Shown here: piece by piece, positions 1 to 5,637 of the stretch
How the letters are laid out: each line of letters starts with the position of its first letter
Position numbering within the stretch: position 1 is the stretch's first letter
NCBI GenBank assembly: GCA_964483805.1
Contig: CAZADH010000089.1
Location: forward strand, 1 to 20,636
From: CAZADH01 sp964483805
GTDB lineage: Bacteria > Muiribacteriota > Ozemobacteria > Ozemobacterales > Ozemobacteraceae
Direction: 5' to 3'
Length of the DNA stretch: 20,636 nt
Position numbers and translations under genes: made by a program
The notes under the pieces: model-generated
Seen by the model: the letters and a program-made list of their open reading frames with translations, nothing else
Database searches by the model: none
What the model was told of the DNA's origin: nothing

Positions 1-48
1 CATCCACAGCATCGACATGAGGCCGTAGAGCACGAGATTTCTATGCAT
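1..48 (-). CDS. Partial small ORF, N-terminus only, running off the left edge
   Basis: On the minus strand an ATG at 48 opens 16 codons (MHRNLVLYGLMSMLWM) and continues past the window edge. The residues are hydrophobic after a basic start, as in the first membrane segment of a small membrane protein. The start overlaps the end of the preceding micro-ORF (stop at 43-41) by 8 nt, an arrangement typical of translational coupling. I do not recognise the family. Too little sequence is visible to exclude a chance ORF, although the overlap with a well-initiated partner raises its credibility. Confidence 0.4.
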   Translation of the reverse strand, partial: MHRNLVLYGLMSMLWM

Positions 49-112
49 GGTGACGCGCCTCCCAGACGAGCAGAACCACGGTTGCCGCCGTCAGCAGCCA
101 GAACATGATCAT
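41..112 (-). CDS. 23-aa single-pass membrane micro-protein
   Basis: On the minus strand ATG at 112 starts MIMFWLLTAATVVLLVWEAR followed by HHA and a TAG stop. Almost the whole peptide is one hydrophobic segment with a charged C-terminal tail. A strong Shine-Dalgarno run (GGGAGGG) lies about 4-10 nt upstream of the start. The next ORF begins inside its last codons. Small accessory membrane peptides of this kind often accompany transporters, but no transporter is visible here, so the role is unknown. It lies downstream of the BMC operon on the same strand, separated by a hairpin terminator and repeats, so it is probably a different transcript. Confidence 0.5.
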   Translation of the reverse strand: MIMFWLLTAATVVLLVWEARHHA

Positions 113-271
113 ATCGCCCTCCCGATGCCCTCGAGCGCAGAATGAACCGAGGCATTGCCCCCGGTCGTTCCTGTTATCGGCAAACTCGGGCAAGTTCGCG
201 AGTGCCCCGTTGCGCTGCGCGCAGCGTGCGCGGGCGGGTCGTTTGCACCGCCCGAAACCGCGTTTCGGGCC

Positions 272-318
272 GCCATCCCTGGCGGCAAACGCCCACTACG
301 CCCATCCTGGGCGGGCGG
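272..318. repeat. 47-bp direct repeat, copy 1 (REP-like, internal dyad)
   Basis: This block is repeated at 334-380 with 46 of 47 bases identical. Inside it, 299-313 reads CGCCCA-TCC-TGGGCG, a perfect 6-bp dyad with a 3-nt loop, preceded by GGCG-GCAAA-CGCC, a second small dyad. The same core dyad occurs in the kdpC-kdpD spacer (10224-10245, opposite orientation, 21 of 22 bases matching), suggesting a dispersed palindromic element. Confidence 0.8.
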
Positions 319-333
319 GTCGGTTGCGACTGC

Positions 334-380
334 GCCATCCATGGCGGCAAACGCCCACTACGCCCATCCTGGGCGGGCGG
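334..380. repeat. 47-bp direct repeat, copy 2 (REP-like, internal dyad)
   Basis: Second copy of the 272-318 block, 62 bp downstream, differing at one base (position 341). The hairpin core is at 361-375. The two copies plus the 15-bp spacer form a short tandem arrangement between convergence-free minus-strand units. Confidence 0.8.
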
Positions 381-395
381 CGCTGTGCATCAGGA

Positions 396-449
396 TCGCA
401 AACAGAACGACGCCCCGGGTGTCTTCACGAAAGACGGTCCGGGGCGTCG
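396..449 (-). terminator. Hairpin terminator of the flavoprotein-DeoC gene
   Basis: Bases 408-418 and 439-449 are perfectly complementary (11 bp, CGACGCCCCGG / CCGGGGCGTCG), with an inner GTCTT/AAGAC stem in the loop. On the minus strand it begins about 20 nt after the stop codon at 470 and is followed by a moderately T-rich run (TTCTGTTTGC). It is a plausible intrinsic terminator closing the BMC operon segment, although the T tract is imperfect. Confidence 0.7.
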
Positions 450-469
450 CGTTCAGCGAAACGAGCTGA

Positions 470-2023
470 TCAGTATTTTCCGGCGCCGGCGTTCTCGCCC
501 TTGATGATGGCGACCGAGGCGCTCGCGCCGATGCGGGTGGCGCCGGCGGCGACCATGTCTTGTGCGGTCTTGGTGTCGCGAATGCCGCCCGAGGCCTTCA
601 CGCCCATGCTCGGCCCCACGGTCTTGCGCATGAGCGCAATGTCGGCGACCGTGGCACCACCGCTACCGAACCCGGTCGACGTCTTCACGAAGTCGGCGCC
701 GGCCTGTTTCGACAACTCGCACGCCTTGACCTTCTCGTCGTCTTTGAGCAGCGAGGTCTCGAGAATTACTTTAACGGTGTGCCCGGACGCGGCCTCGACG
801 ACACGGGCAATGTCTTGCCGGACCAGTTCGAAATCGCCGGCCTTCAGAGCCCCGACGTTGATGACCATGTCGATTTCGGAGGCGCCGTTGGCGATGGCGT
901 CGCGCGTTTCCATGACCTTGGTGAAGGTCGAGGTCGCCCCCAGCGGGAACCCGACGACGGTGCACACCATGACCGGCGAACCCGCGAGCAGGCGGGCCGC
1001 CAGCTTCACGAAGCCGGGGTTGACGCAGACCGACGCAAACGTGTGTTTACGCGCTTCTTCGCAGAGCTTGGTGATGTCGTGCTCGGTGGCATCGGGCTTG
1101 AGCAATGTATGGTCGATGTATGGCGCCAGGTCGGCGGCCGGGATCGCCGCATTGCCGCCCTTGTCGACGCGCGCGGCGCCTGCGGTGATCAGTTGGCGCA
1201 CCGACTGCTCGCACGCCGCCACGCAACTGCCGTAGCTGTTGCCGCAGCTCGCGCCTTTGCAGGTCGATTGGATGAGCGCGTCGATCGATGCCGGCAGCGG
1301 CTGCCCGCTCTGCACTTTCGCCAGGTCGGGGTGGCTCTTGACCATCTCGGCAATCTTGCCCGCCGGATTCGCGACGTTGCAAGCCGAACAGCCGTCGCCG
1401 CCGGCACAGCGCGCGCACTTGGTGTCGGCCGCCACCGTCATGCGGCCGCGGTTGAACTTGACGCCCATGGCCTCGAGTTCGCGGCGCAGAGCGTCAATAC
1501 GACGTGCTACACCGGCCGGGAAAAACCGGCCCGCCTCGATGATCGTCTCGTCGCTGACCTCAACGGGAATGCCGTCGCACAGCGCGTGCGAGATGACCTG
1601 CGTGGCGTAACTGTCGGCAATGAGGTTGGCCGCCTTCGACATCGTGTTGAGCGACAAAGACGGGATCAACAGCAGGCCGACACCGGTGAGCGCCTTGTAG
1701 GCCGGCATCGTCTTGGCCGTCTGGATCTCGACCCCGCTCAAAGCATTGATCTGTGCCGGGAAATTTGCGAGCAGGTAGTCGGAGAGCAGCAGGCGGGCGC
1801 CGGCCGGCACCATCGTGCGCACCTGGGCCATCACCGGTTCGATGACCTTGAAATTCGCGGTCAACAACACCGCCGTCACCTGACCACCCGCTTGCCGCGC
1901 CGGGGCCGGCGTCAGGGCGGTCGTCCCGCCCGCGGGCGGAACATAGGCGGTACCGCGGTCGGCACCGGTGGCGCGCAAACGCAACATCACTTCTCGGGCA
2001 ATCTTTTCGACGATCTGATCCAT
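470..2023 (-). CDS. BMC-associated flavoprotein / Cys-rich / deoxyribose-phosphate aldolase (DeoC) fusion
   Basis: A 517-residue fusion. Residues 1-18 (MDQIVEKIAREVMLRLRA) form an amphipathic helix like BMC encapsulation peptides, followed by a Gly/Pro/Ala linker. Residues 48-190 resemble the flavoprotein family seen in BMC loci (LLLIPSLSLNTMSKAANLIAD). Residues 203-271 carry two cysteine clusters: C203-x2-C206-x5-C212-x2-C215 and C255, C260, C267, C271. Residues 300-512 are a DeoC aldolase: YIDHTLLKPDAT, Asp385 in EIDMVINVGA, Schiff-base Lys447 in FVKTSTGFG and Lys476 in VKASGGI. DeoC cleaves 2-deoxyribose 5-phosphate to glyceraldehyde 3-phosphate and acetaldehyde, and the toxic aldehyde would justify a compartment. 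It sits 2 nt after a EutN gene on the same strand. The DeoC and BMC assignments are strong. The roles of the flavoprotein and cysteine domains (redox, zinc or Fe-S) are inference. Confidence 0.88.
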   Translation of the reverse strand: MDQIVEKIAREVMLRLRATGADRGTAYVPPAGGTTALTPAPARQAGGQVTAVLLTANFKVIEPVMAQVRTMVPAGARLLLSDYLLANFPAQINALSGVEIQTAKTMPAYKALTGVGLLLIPSLSLNTMSKAANLIADSYATQVISHALCDGIPVEVSDETIIEAGRFFPAGVARRIDALRRELEAMGVKFNRGRMTVAADTKCARCAGGDGCSACNVANPAGKIAEMVKSHPDLAKVQSGQPLPASIDALIQSTCKGASCGNSYGSCVAACEQSVRQLITAGAARVDKGGNAAIPAADLAPYIDHTLLKPDATEHDITKLCEEARKHTFASVCVNPGFVKLAARLLAGSPVMVCTVVGFPLGATSTFTKVMETRDAIANGASEIDMVINVGALKAGDFELVRQDIARVVEAASGHTVKVILETSLLKDDEKVKACELSKQAGADFVKTSTGFGSGGATVADIALMRKTVGPSMGVKASGGIRDTKTAQDMVAAGATRIGASASVAIIKGENAGAGKY

Positions 2024-2025
2024 GG

Positions 2026-2352
2026 TCAGTCTCCTTCACCGCTGCGTTTGTTCGCGTCGGGATAGATTTCGTAAACGGAGCGGGATTCGAGGTCGATCCG
2101 GTCGACAATGGCGACAATTGCCGAGTCGACCGGTGCTTTCTTGTCGTTGAGCATCTGTTGGCAACTCGATCCTTCTTCCATCAAGAGCACGATCTCGCCG
2201 ATCGAAGCATGCACGAAATCGACGGCGAGAACCTCTTTGCCGGTCGCCTTCAATTGCGGGGTGACCGGCTGCACGAGCATGAGCGGCCGCTTCTCGAACG
2301 AATGGTGCTTGATCGTCGAGACCACCTTCTTGACCACTTTCGCCAGCTTCAT
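2026..2352 (-). CDS. BMC pentameric vertex shell protein (EutN/CcmL family), longer paralogue
   Basis: A 108-residue protein of the EutN/CcmL (BMC-P) family, which caps the vertices of polyhedral microcompartments as pentamers. Visible family features are the start MKLAKVVKKVVSTIKHHSF, the central LMLVQPVTPQLKATGKEVLAVD stretch, the VHASIGEIVLLMEEGSS region and the C-terminal APVDSAIVAIVDRID. It is slightly longer than the usual 85-100 residues because of a charged tail (about residues 90-108, ending SGEGD). Its ATG overlaps the stop of the upstream BMC-P gene by 4 nt (ATGA), implying coupled translation, and its stop lies 2 nt before the aldolase start. No hexameric BMC-H shell gene is visible, so the rest of the operon must lie outside the window. 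Confidence 0.88.
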   Translation of the reverse strand: MKLAKVVKKVVSTIKHHSFEKRPLMLVQPVTPQLKATGKEVLAVDFVHASIGEIVLLMEEGSSCQQMLNDKKAPVDSAIVAIVDRIDLESRSVYEIYPDANKRSGEGD

Positions 2353-2618
2353 TGGTCGCCCGCGATCGTGTCGACGATGCCGAGGATGGTGGCATCGGTG
2401 GGCGGCAGCCGCTTCACGAAGGGCATCGCCGCTTCGGTGCCGCTGCAGAGAAACACATCTTCGCCGGCGCCGGCGCCCGCCGAGTCGGCCGCGATGAACG
2501 GGTCGCCGAACGGCTTGCCGTTGCCGTCGATGCGCACGACGACCAGCAGTTTCACCGACTCGAGTTCAGGGTCTTTCTGCGTTACCACGCACCGCCCCAC
2601 GACCCGACCCAGATACAT
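2349..2618 (-). CDS. BMC pentameric vertex shell protein (EutN/CcmL family)
   Basis: An 89-residue EutN/CcmL-type shell protein: MYLGRVVGRCVVTQKDPEL, then KLLVVVRIDGNGKPFGDPF, IAADSAGAGAGEDVFLCSG and a final ATILGIVDTIAG, all at family-typical places. The length is normal for the family. It is the first gene of the visible BMC run. Its start at 2618 has a GGAG about 10 nt upstream. It differs clearly from the neighbouring BMC-P, so the two are diverged paralogues, as in other BMC loci that encode several vertex proteins. I find no convincing minus-strand promoter in 2619-2740. The gene may be transcribed from within the divergent spacer. Confidence 0.88.
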   Translation of the reverse strand: MYLGRVVGRCVVTQKDPELESVKLLVVVRIDGNGKPFGDPFIAADSAGAGAGEDVFLCSGTEAAMPFVKRLPPTDATILGIVDTIAGDQ

Positions 2619-2714
2619 TCGCCCCGTTCTCCGTTTGCCTTGGCGCAGAAATTAGCGCGGGGTCACCCCCGTGCTCCCGGTACAATATCAGAAGAGCCAC
2701 AGGGATTCAACGGA

Positions 2715-2743
2715 TTGCCCACTTTGGTCGGGCCGGGTATACT
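2715..2743 (+). promoter_or_regulatory. Sigma70-type promoter for the exported protein gene
   Basis: TTGCCC at 2715-2720 and TATACT at 2738-2743 are separated by exactly 17 bp, close to the TTGACA/TATAAT consensus. The predicted start of transcription is near 2750, about 55 nt before the ATG at 2805. It lies in the spacer divergent from the BMC operon. Confidence 0.65.
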
Positions 2744-2804
2744 GCGCAGGACCGCGCGTGAATTCGCCGCCGGAAATCCGAGTGCCCTGGGCAAGGAGCT
2801 GGTC

Positions 2805-3536
2805 ATGACCGTGTCGAAGCGATGGTTTCTGATTGTGGTCGTCGTGGTGGCCCTGGTTGCGGTGGTCGCCGGGCCGTGTTCGGCATCGACGACCTCGCCA
2901 TCTCAGTTTCTTTATACCTGTTGCGGTTTCCGCATGGTTGCCCACGGCGACAGCTTTCTGATTGTCCAACGGGGCAACCACCTGCATCCGATTGTCAAGG
3001 TAACCCGCCTGCCCGGGACTTTCCAGATGTCGGCCAGGATGGCCCAACAGTACTCGCAGTCGCTGGCCCAACACGTGCAAACGCACACCACGTTGACCGA
3101 TGCCCAGAAGTGGTCGCATGACCTGATGCGGCAGATGCTCGCAACTGGGCACCAGAGCGCTTTCATGGTCGAGGTCGATGTGAACGGCGACGGGACCCCC
3201 GACTGGGTCTTCCCCGGCTCGTATTTCTTCGAGAAGTCCGACTCCCATGCGCTGCTCGACAAGTACATGACCCTGGTGCGCAAGCTGCAGTCGCAGTTTC
3301 GCGTGCCGGTCGAGGTCGAGTGCGACCATTTCCTGCAGTATGCCGGCGCGTCGATCATGCCACTCTTCTCGCGCATCGACCTGTTGCCGCGCCCGACCGC
3401 CGTGTCTGGACAATGTATTGACGTATCCCTCATCGGCAGCCCCGACGGCAATCTCATCGTCCAGGTTTCGCGCGGCCCCCACCCCGGCGCCACCCAGAAA
3501 CACTGCGCCGAATTCAAGACGTCTTTTGTCTGGTAA
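2805..3536 (+). CDS. Exported protein of unknown function
   Basis: A 243-residue protein. The ATG at 2805 is chosen because AAGGAG lies 6 nt upstream. It begins with a short basic stretch (MTVSKR) and a long hydrophobic run (residues 7-22), then GPCSA, a likely signal peptidase I site. It therefore enters the secretory pathway. Residues 125-130 (DVNGDG) followed by TPDW resemble a calcium-binding DxDxDG loop. Two adjacent cysteines (39-40) and later ones could form disulfides. I do not recognise the family. It has its own sigma70-type promoter and ends 31 nt before the response regulator, so the two may be cotranscribed. A link to potassium sensing is possible from position only. Confidence 0.75.
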   Translation: MTVSKRWFLIVVVVVALVAVVAGPCSASTTSPSQFLYTCCGFRMVAHGDSFLIVQRGNHLHPIVKVTRLPGTFQMSARMAQQYSQSLAQHVQTHTTLTDAQKWSHDLMRQMLATGHQSAFMVEVDVNGDGTPDWVFPGSYFFEKSDSHALLDKYMTLVRKLQSQFRVPVEVECDHFLQYAGASIMPLFSRIDLLPRPTAVSGQCIDVSLIGSPDGNLIVQVSRGPHPGATQKHCAEFKTSFVW

Positions 3537-3542
3537 CGGGCA

Positions 3543-3559
3543 GCCGCAAAGCTTGCGGT
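3543..3559. repeat. Small dyad between the exported protein gene and the response regulator
   Basis: CCGCAA-AGC-TTGCGG is a perfect 6-bp inverted repeat 7 nt after a stop codon and just before the regulator's GTG start. There is no following T run, so it is a weak terminator candidate. It could equally be an mRNA hairpin affecting translation of the regulator, or a protein-binding site. Confidence 0.35.
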
Positions 3560-3567
3560 AACCTGCT

Positions 3568-4938
3568 GTGGCCGAGGCCATGACCCGGGCGCCCGGAGAG
3601 TTGCGGGTTCTCATCATCGACGATGAGAAGAACATCCGCACGACACTGACCATCTGTCTCGAAGGTTTTGGTTGCCGGGTTACTGCCGTCGCCAATGCGG
3701 AGGCCGCGGTGGCGGCCGTGCAGCGCGAGGCGTTCGATATTGCGTTCTGCGATCTGCGCCTCGGCACCGAAAGCGGTCTCGACCTGATTCCCCGCCTGAT
3801 GGCCGAGCGTCCTCGCCTCGCCATTGTCGTGATCACTGCGTTCGCCACCTTCGAGACCGCGGTGGCAGCGATCAAACGTGGGGCGACCGATTACCTGCCC
3901 AAGCCGTTCACCCCGGCGCAGATTCGGCAGGTCGTCGACAAGATGACGGCGTTGCTGACACAACAGCACCGACTCGATGATCTCGAGGCGCGCGTGCGCG
4001 AGGCGGTGCCCGAGGTCGATCTGAACACGCGGTCGCCGGCGATGCAGGCAGCGCTCGACCTGATCGGCAAGGCTGCGGTTGCCGATGCCGCCGTGCTGAT
4101 CCGCGGTGAAAACGGCACGGGCAAGGGCGTGCTCGCACGCACGCTGCACATGCAAAGTGCCCGGTCGGGTCGGCCGTTCGTCACGGTGAACTGCCCCACC
4201 CTGTCGGCCGAACTCCTTGCCAGCGAACTGTTCGGCCATGCCAAAGGGGCGTTCACCGGGGCGGTGCGCGATCAACCCGGGCGGGTCGAGGCCGCCGAGG
4301 GCGGCACGTTGTTTCTCGACGAGATCGGCGAAATCCCGCCGCAGCTTCAGGCGATGTTGCTGCGGTTTCTGCAAGAGAAGCAGTTCGAACGCCTCGGTGA
4401 AACCCGGACCCGCCAGGCCAATGTGCGGGTGGTGGCCGCCACCAATCGTGATCTCGAAGCCGACGTACGGGCCGGGCGTTTTCGTGAAGACTTGTTTTAT
4501 CGACTCAACGTCATCGAAGTGGTCATGCCCCCGCTGCGCGAACGACGGGATGACATTTTGCGTCTGGCCACGCGGTTTCTCGAGTTCTTTGCCCGCACCG
4601 CCGGTCGCCCGGTCGCCGAGTTGTCGCCCGCCGCCGCCGAGTGCCTTGCCAACTATGCGTGGCCGGGGAACATCCGGGAGTTGCGCAACGCCATCGAACG
4701 GGCGGTCATCGTCACCCCGTCGCGACTCATCGAACCCTCGGCTTTTCCGGAACGCATGGGCGCGAGCAACGGGGGCGGCGTGCGACTCGGTGCCGATCAC
4801 ACGCTCGACGAGATCGAACGCGAGCACGTATTGCGGGTGCTGGGACGCACCTCGACCCTCGAGGACGCGGCGCGCATTCTCGGTGTCGATGCCTCGACGC
4901 TCTACCGCAATCGCAAGAAATACATACAAGATAAATAA
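3568..4938 (+). CDS. NtrC-type sigma-54-dependent response regulator, probable regulator of kdp
   Basis: A 456-residue protein from GTG 3568 (an ATG at 3580 is an alternative; neither has a good Shine-Dalgarno). Receiver domain, residues 10-128: acidic DDE at 18-20, phospho-acceptor Asp62 (FCDLRLG), Thr90 and Lys112. AAA+ sigma-54 activator domain, residues 152-385: Walker A GENGTGKG (180-187), the sigma-54-contacting GAFTGA loop (227-232), Walker B LFLDEIGE, and an arginine-rich RFREDLFYRLNV segment. C-terminal Fis-type helix-turn-helix, residues about 430-452. All catalytic parts are intact. It lies directly upstream of a sigma-54 promoter leading into the kdp genes, and the only visible histidine kinase is at the end of that operon. 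It most likely replaces KdpE. Domain assignment is certain; the target is inferred from position. Confidence 0.92.
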   Translation: MAEAMTRAPGELRVLIIDDEKNIRTTLTICLEGFGCRVTAVANAEAAVAAVQREAFDIAFCDLRLGTESGLDLIPRLMAERPRLAIVVITAFATFETAVAAIKRGATDYLPKPFTPAQIRQVVDKMTALLTQQHRLDDLEARVREAVPEVDLNTRSPAMQAALDLIGKAAVADAAVLIRGENGTGKGVLARTLHMQSARSGRPFVTVNCPTLSAELLASELFGHAKGAFTGAVRDQPGRVEAAEGGTLFLDEIGEIPPQLQAMLLRFLQEKQFERLGETRTRQANVRVVAATNRDLEADVRAGRFREDLFYRLNVIEVVMPPLRERRDDILRLATRFLEFFARTAGRPVAELSPAAAECLANYAWPGNIRELRNAIERAVIVTPSRLIEPSAFPERMGASNGGGVRLGADHTLDEIEREHVLRVLGRTSTLEDAARILGVDASTLYRNRKKYIQDK

Positions 4939-4952
4939 GCTGAGGATCTAAC

Positions 4953-4974
4953 GCGGGCGGCCCCATGGCCCGCC
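4953..4974. terminator. GC-rich hairpin after the regulator gene
   Basis: About 15 nt after the stop codon, GCGGGCGGCC-CCAT-GGCCCGCCGC can form a strong imperfect stem-loop. There is no T tract, so termination by it alone is uncertain. It separates the regulator from the paired dyads and sigma-54 promoter downstream. Confidence 0.4.
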
Positions 4975-4979
4975 GCCCA

Positions 4980-4996
4980 TCGGGCATTTTGCCCGA
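4980..4996. promoter_or_regulatory. Putative enhancer (UAS) site 1 for the sigma-54 activator
   Basis: TCGGGCA-TTT-TGCCCGA is a perfect 7-bp inverted repeat with a 3-nt centre. A near-copy lies at 5011-5027, 31 bp away centre to centre, about three helical turns, so both faces align. It lies about 130 bp upstream of the predicted transcription start, within the normal range for enhancer sites of NtrC-type regulators. It could alternatively contribute to a terminator hairpin, but the duplicated site at helical spacing argues for protein binding. Confidence 0.65.
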
Positions 4997-5010
4997 CGGG
5001 GTTGCATCCA

Positions 5011-5027
5011 TCGGGCAAAATGCCGGA
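5011..5027. promoter_or_regulatory. Putative enhancer (UAS) site 2 for the sigma-54 activator
   Basis: TCGGGCA-AAA-TGCCGGA matches site 1 on both half-sites except one base in the right arm. Its centre is about 73 bp upstream of the -24 element. Together with site 1 it forms the kind of paired dyads that NtrC-family dimers bind cooperatively. Confidence 0.62.
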
Positions 5028-5091
5028 ACAGCTACCCCTCCGGTCAATGCCAAATCCTTACAAACTCGCACTCCTGACCAAAATGGCCACA

Positions 5092-5107
5092 TGGCACAAC
5101 GGTTGCG
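5092..5107 (+). promoter_or_regulatory. Sigma-54 (-24/-12) promoter of the kdp operon
   Basis: TGGCAC (5092-5097), five bases, then TTGCG (5103-5107) matches the sigma-54 consensus TGGCAC-N5-TTGC at every invariant position, including the GG and GC doublets at correct spacing. The predicted start is near 5118, about 30 nt before the first small ORF (ATG 5148). An intact sigma-54 activator gene ends 150 bp upstream. Confidence 0.85.
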
Positions 5108-5147
5108 AAAGGTGAGGCAGTCTGATTTCGCATGAGGGAGCTCGCCT

Positions 5148-5306
5148 ATGGATTCCCCCGTCGCCCGTGTTCTCGCCAATGCCCTCTCGATTCTGTGTGC
5201 CACGGCCGTCGTCATCGTCACTCCCGTATTCGGCAGTTCCGACCAGGCCGCGAACCCCGACAATCCCGACACGTTTCGCGCCTGGTGGGGCTACGAGAGC
5301 CTTTAG
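5148..5306 (+). CDS. 52-aa small membrane or exported protein, first ORF after the sigma-54 promoter
   Basis: ATG 5148 is preceded by GGGAG 7-8 nt upstream and begins MDSPVARVLANALSILCATA, a basic/polar start followed by one hydrophobic segment (about residues 9-29), then a short polar tail ending WWGYESL. It could be a one-pass membrane peptide or a cleaved signal peptide with a short mature part. It is about 30 nt from the predicted sigma-54 start site and on the same strand as kdpFABC, so it is probably the first translated ORF of that transcript. I recognise no family. Confidence 0.6.
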   Translation: MDSPVARVLANALSILCATAVVIVTPVFGSSDQAANPDNPDTFRAWWGYESL

Positions 5307-5445
5307 AGGTGTCCAGTGATGGGGCAGTGCTCTGGGGAAATCCGTCCGCCTTCGATGCTTCCGGGTGTGCCCCACGAGGCACCGATTCCAGCGTCGATCT
5401 CGACCGATTGCCGGATCGAGTCCGCCACCTTCCAGGAGGTCTGCC
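5307..5445 (+). other. 139-bp structured spacer inside the kdp leader
   Basis: No in-frame ORF with a good start is seen here. Several inverted repeats could fold in the RNA: GGGGCA near 5318 with TGCCCC near 5366, GGTGTGCC/GGCACC, and CTCGA/TCGAG near 5397-5420. ACCT just upstream of the AGGAGGT ribosome binding site could partly mask it. I do not recognise a known riboswitch class. The spacer may regulate translation of the downstream micro-ORFs or be a passive gap. Confidence 0.35.
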
Positions 5446-5532
5446 ATGCTTGACGCCATCGTAGTGTTCTGCATCGTCGCCGCATTTGCCGCCTGCGGCG
5501 GTTACGTCTGGGCACTCGGAAAGATGGGGTGA
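5446..5532 (+). CDS. 28-aa single-pass membrane micro-protein upstream of kdpF
   Basis: ATG 5446 has an excellent Shine-Dalgarno (AGGAGGT, about 5 nt upstream) and encodes MLDAIVVFCIVAAFAACGGY followed by VWALGKMG and stop. It is one hydrophobic segment with a basic C-terminus, the same size and topology as KdpF, though without the usual Arg/Pro-rich end. It ends 4 nt before the next micro-ORF. It may be a diverged KdpF-like stabilising peptide or a distinct accessory subunit. Confidence 0.65.
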   Translation: MLDAIVVFCIVAAFAACGGYVWALGKMG

Positions 5533-5536
5533 TCCC

Positions 5537-5626
5537 ATGACCATCGACATGATCCTCGGTTCGGCCGTGGCCCTTCTGTTGCTGGTCTATCTCGGTTACG
5601 CCCTGGTCTGGCCCGAGCACTTCTAA
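5537..5626 (+). CDS. kdpF: Potassium-transporting ATPase KdpF subunit
   Basis: A 29-residue peptide, MTIDMILGSAVALLLLVYLG then YALVWPEHF. This matches the KdpF pattern closely: a short N-terminus, one transmembrane helix containing LLLLVYLGYAL, and a final x-P-E-x-F. KdpF is a small hydrophobic peptide that stabilises the KdpABC complex in the inner membrane. It lies between two other micro-ORFs and upstream of kdpA on the same strand, as expected for a kdpFABC operon. Confidence 0.82.
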   Translation: MTIDMILGSAVALLLLVYLGYALVWPEHF

Positions 5627-5637
5627 GCGGCACCGTT

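Larger units (their letters stand above)
113..469. other. Non-coding spacer between the BMC operon and the left-edge micro-ORFs
   Basis: About 357 bp without a convincing gene. It holds a hairpin terminator for the aldolase gene (396-449), two near-identical 47-bp direct repeats with internal dyads (272-318 and 334-380), and the ribosome binding site of the micro-ORF starting at 112. ORFs through it are GC-rich and low in complexity and look spurious. I see no confident promoter. Confidence 0.7.

Noticed and set aside
272..380. A CRISPR array
   Set aside because: Only two repeat units with a 15-bp spacer and no cas genes. The internal palindromes fit a REP-like element.
560..2065. A 501-codon plus-strand ORF opposite the flavoprotein-DeoC gene
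   Set aside because: It is antisense to a gene with clear family motifs, is very rich in Arg/His/Gly/Ala, has no ribosome binding site and is explained by high-GC codon bias.
2688..3875. A 395-codon minus-strand ORF spanning the exported protein gene and regulator start
   Set aside because: It crosses two plus-strand genes that have better starts and motifs, and it has a low-complexity antisense composition.
3514..4929. A 471-codon minus-strand ORF opposite the response regulator
   Set aside because: The response regulator has all its domain motifs on the plus strand. The antisense translation has no recognisable motif and a typical shadow composition.
4980..5027. The two dyads read as a transcription terminator of the regulator gene
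   Set aside because: There is no T tract after either hairpin, and duplication at 31-bp spacing with a sigma-54 promoter downstream fits activator sites better. Termination is not excluded.
5307..5445. A c-di-AMP (ydaO-type) riboswitch ahead of kdp
   Set aside because: I could not find the conserved sequence blocks of that class. Only generic hairpins are present.
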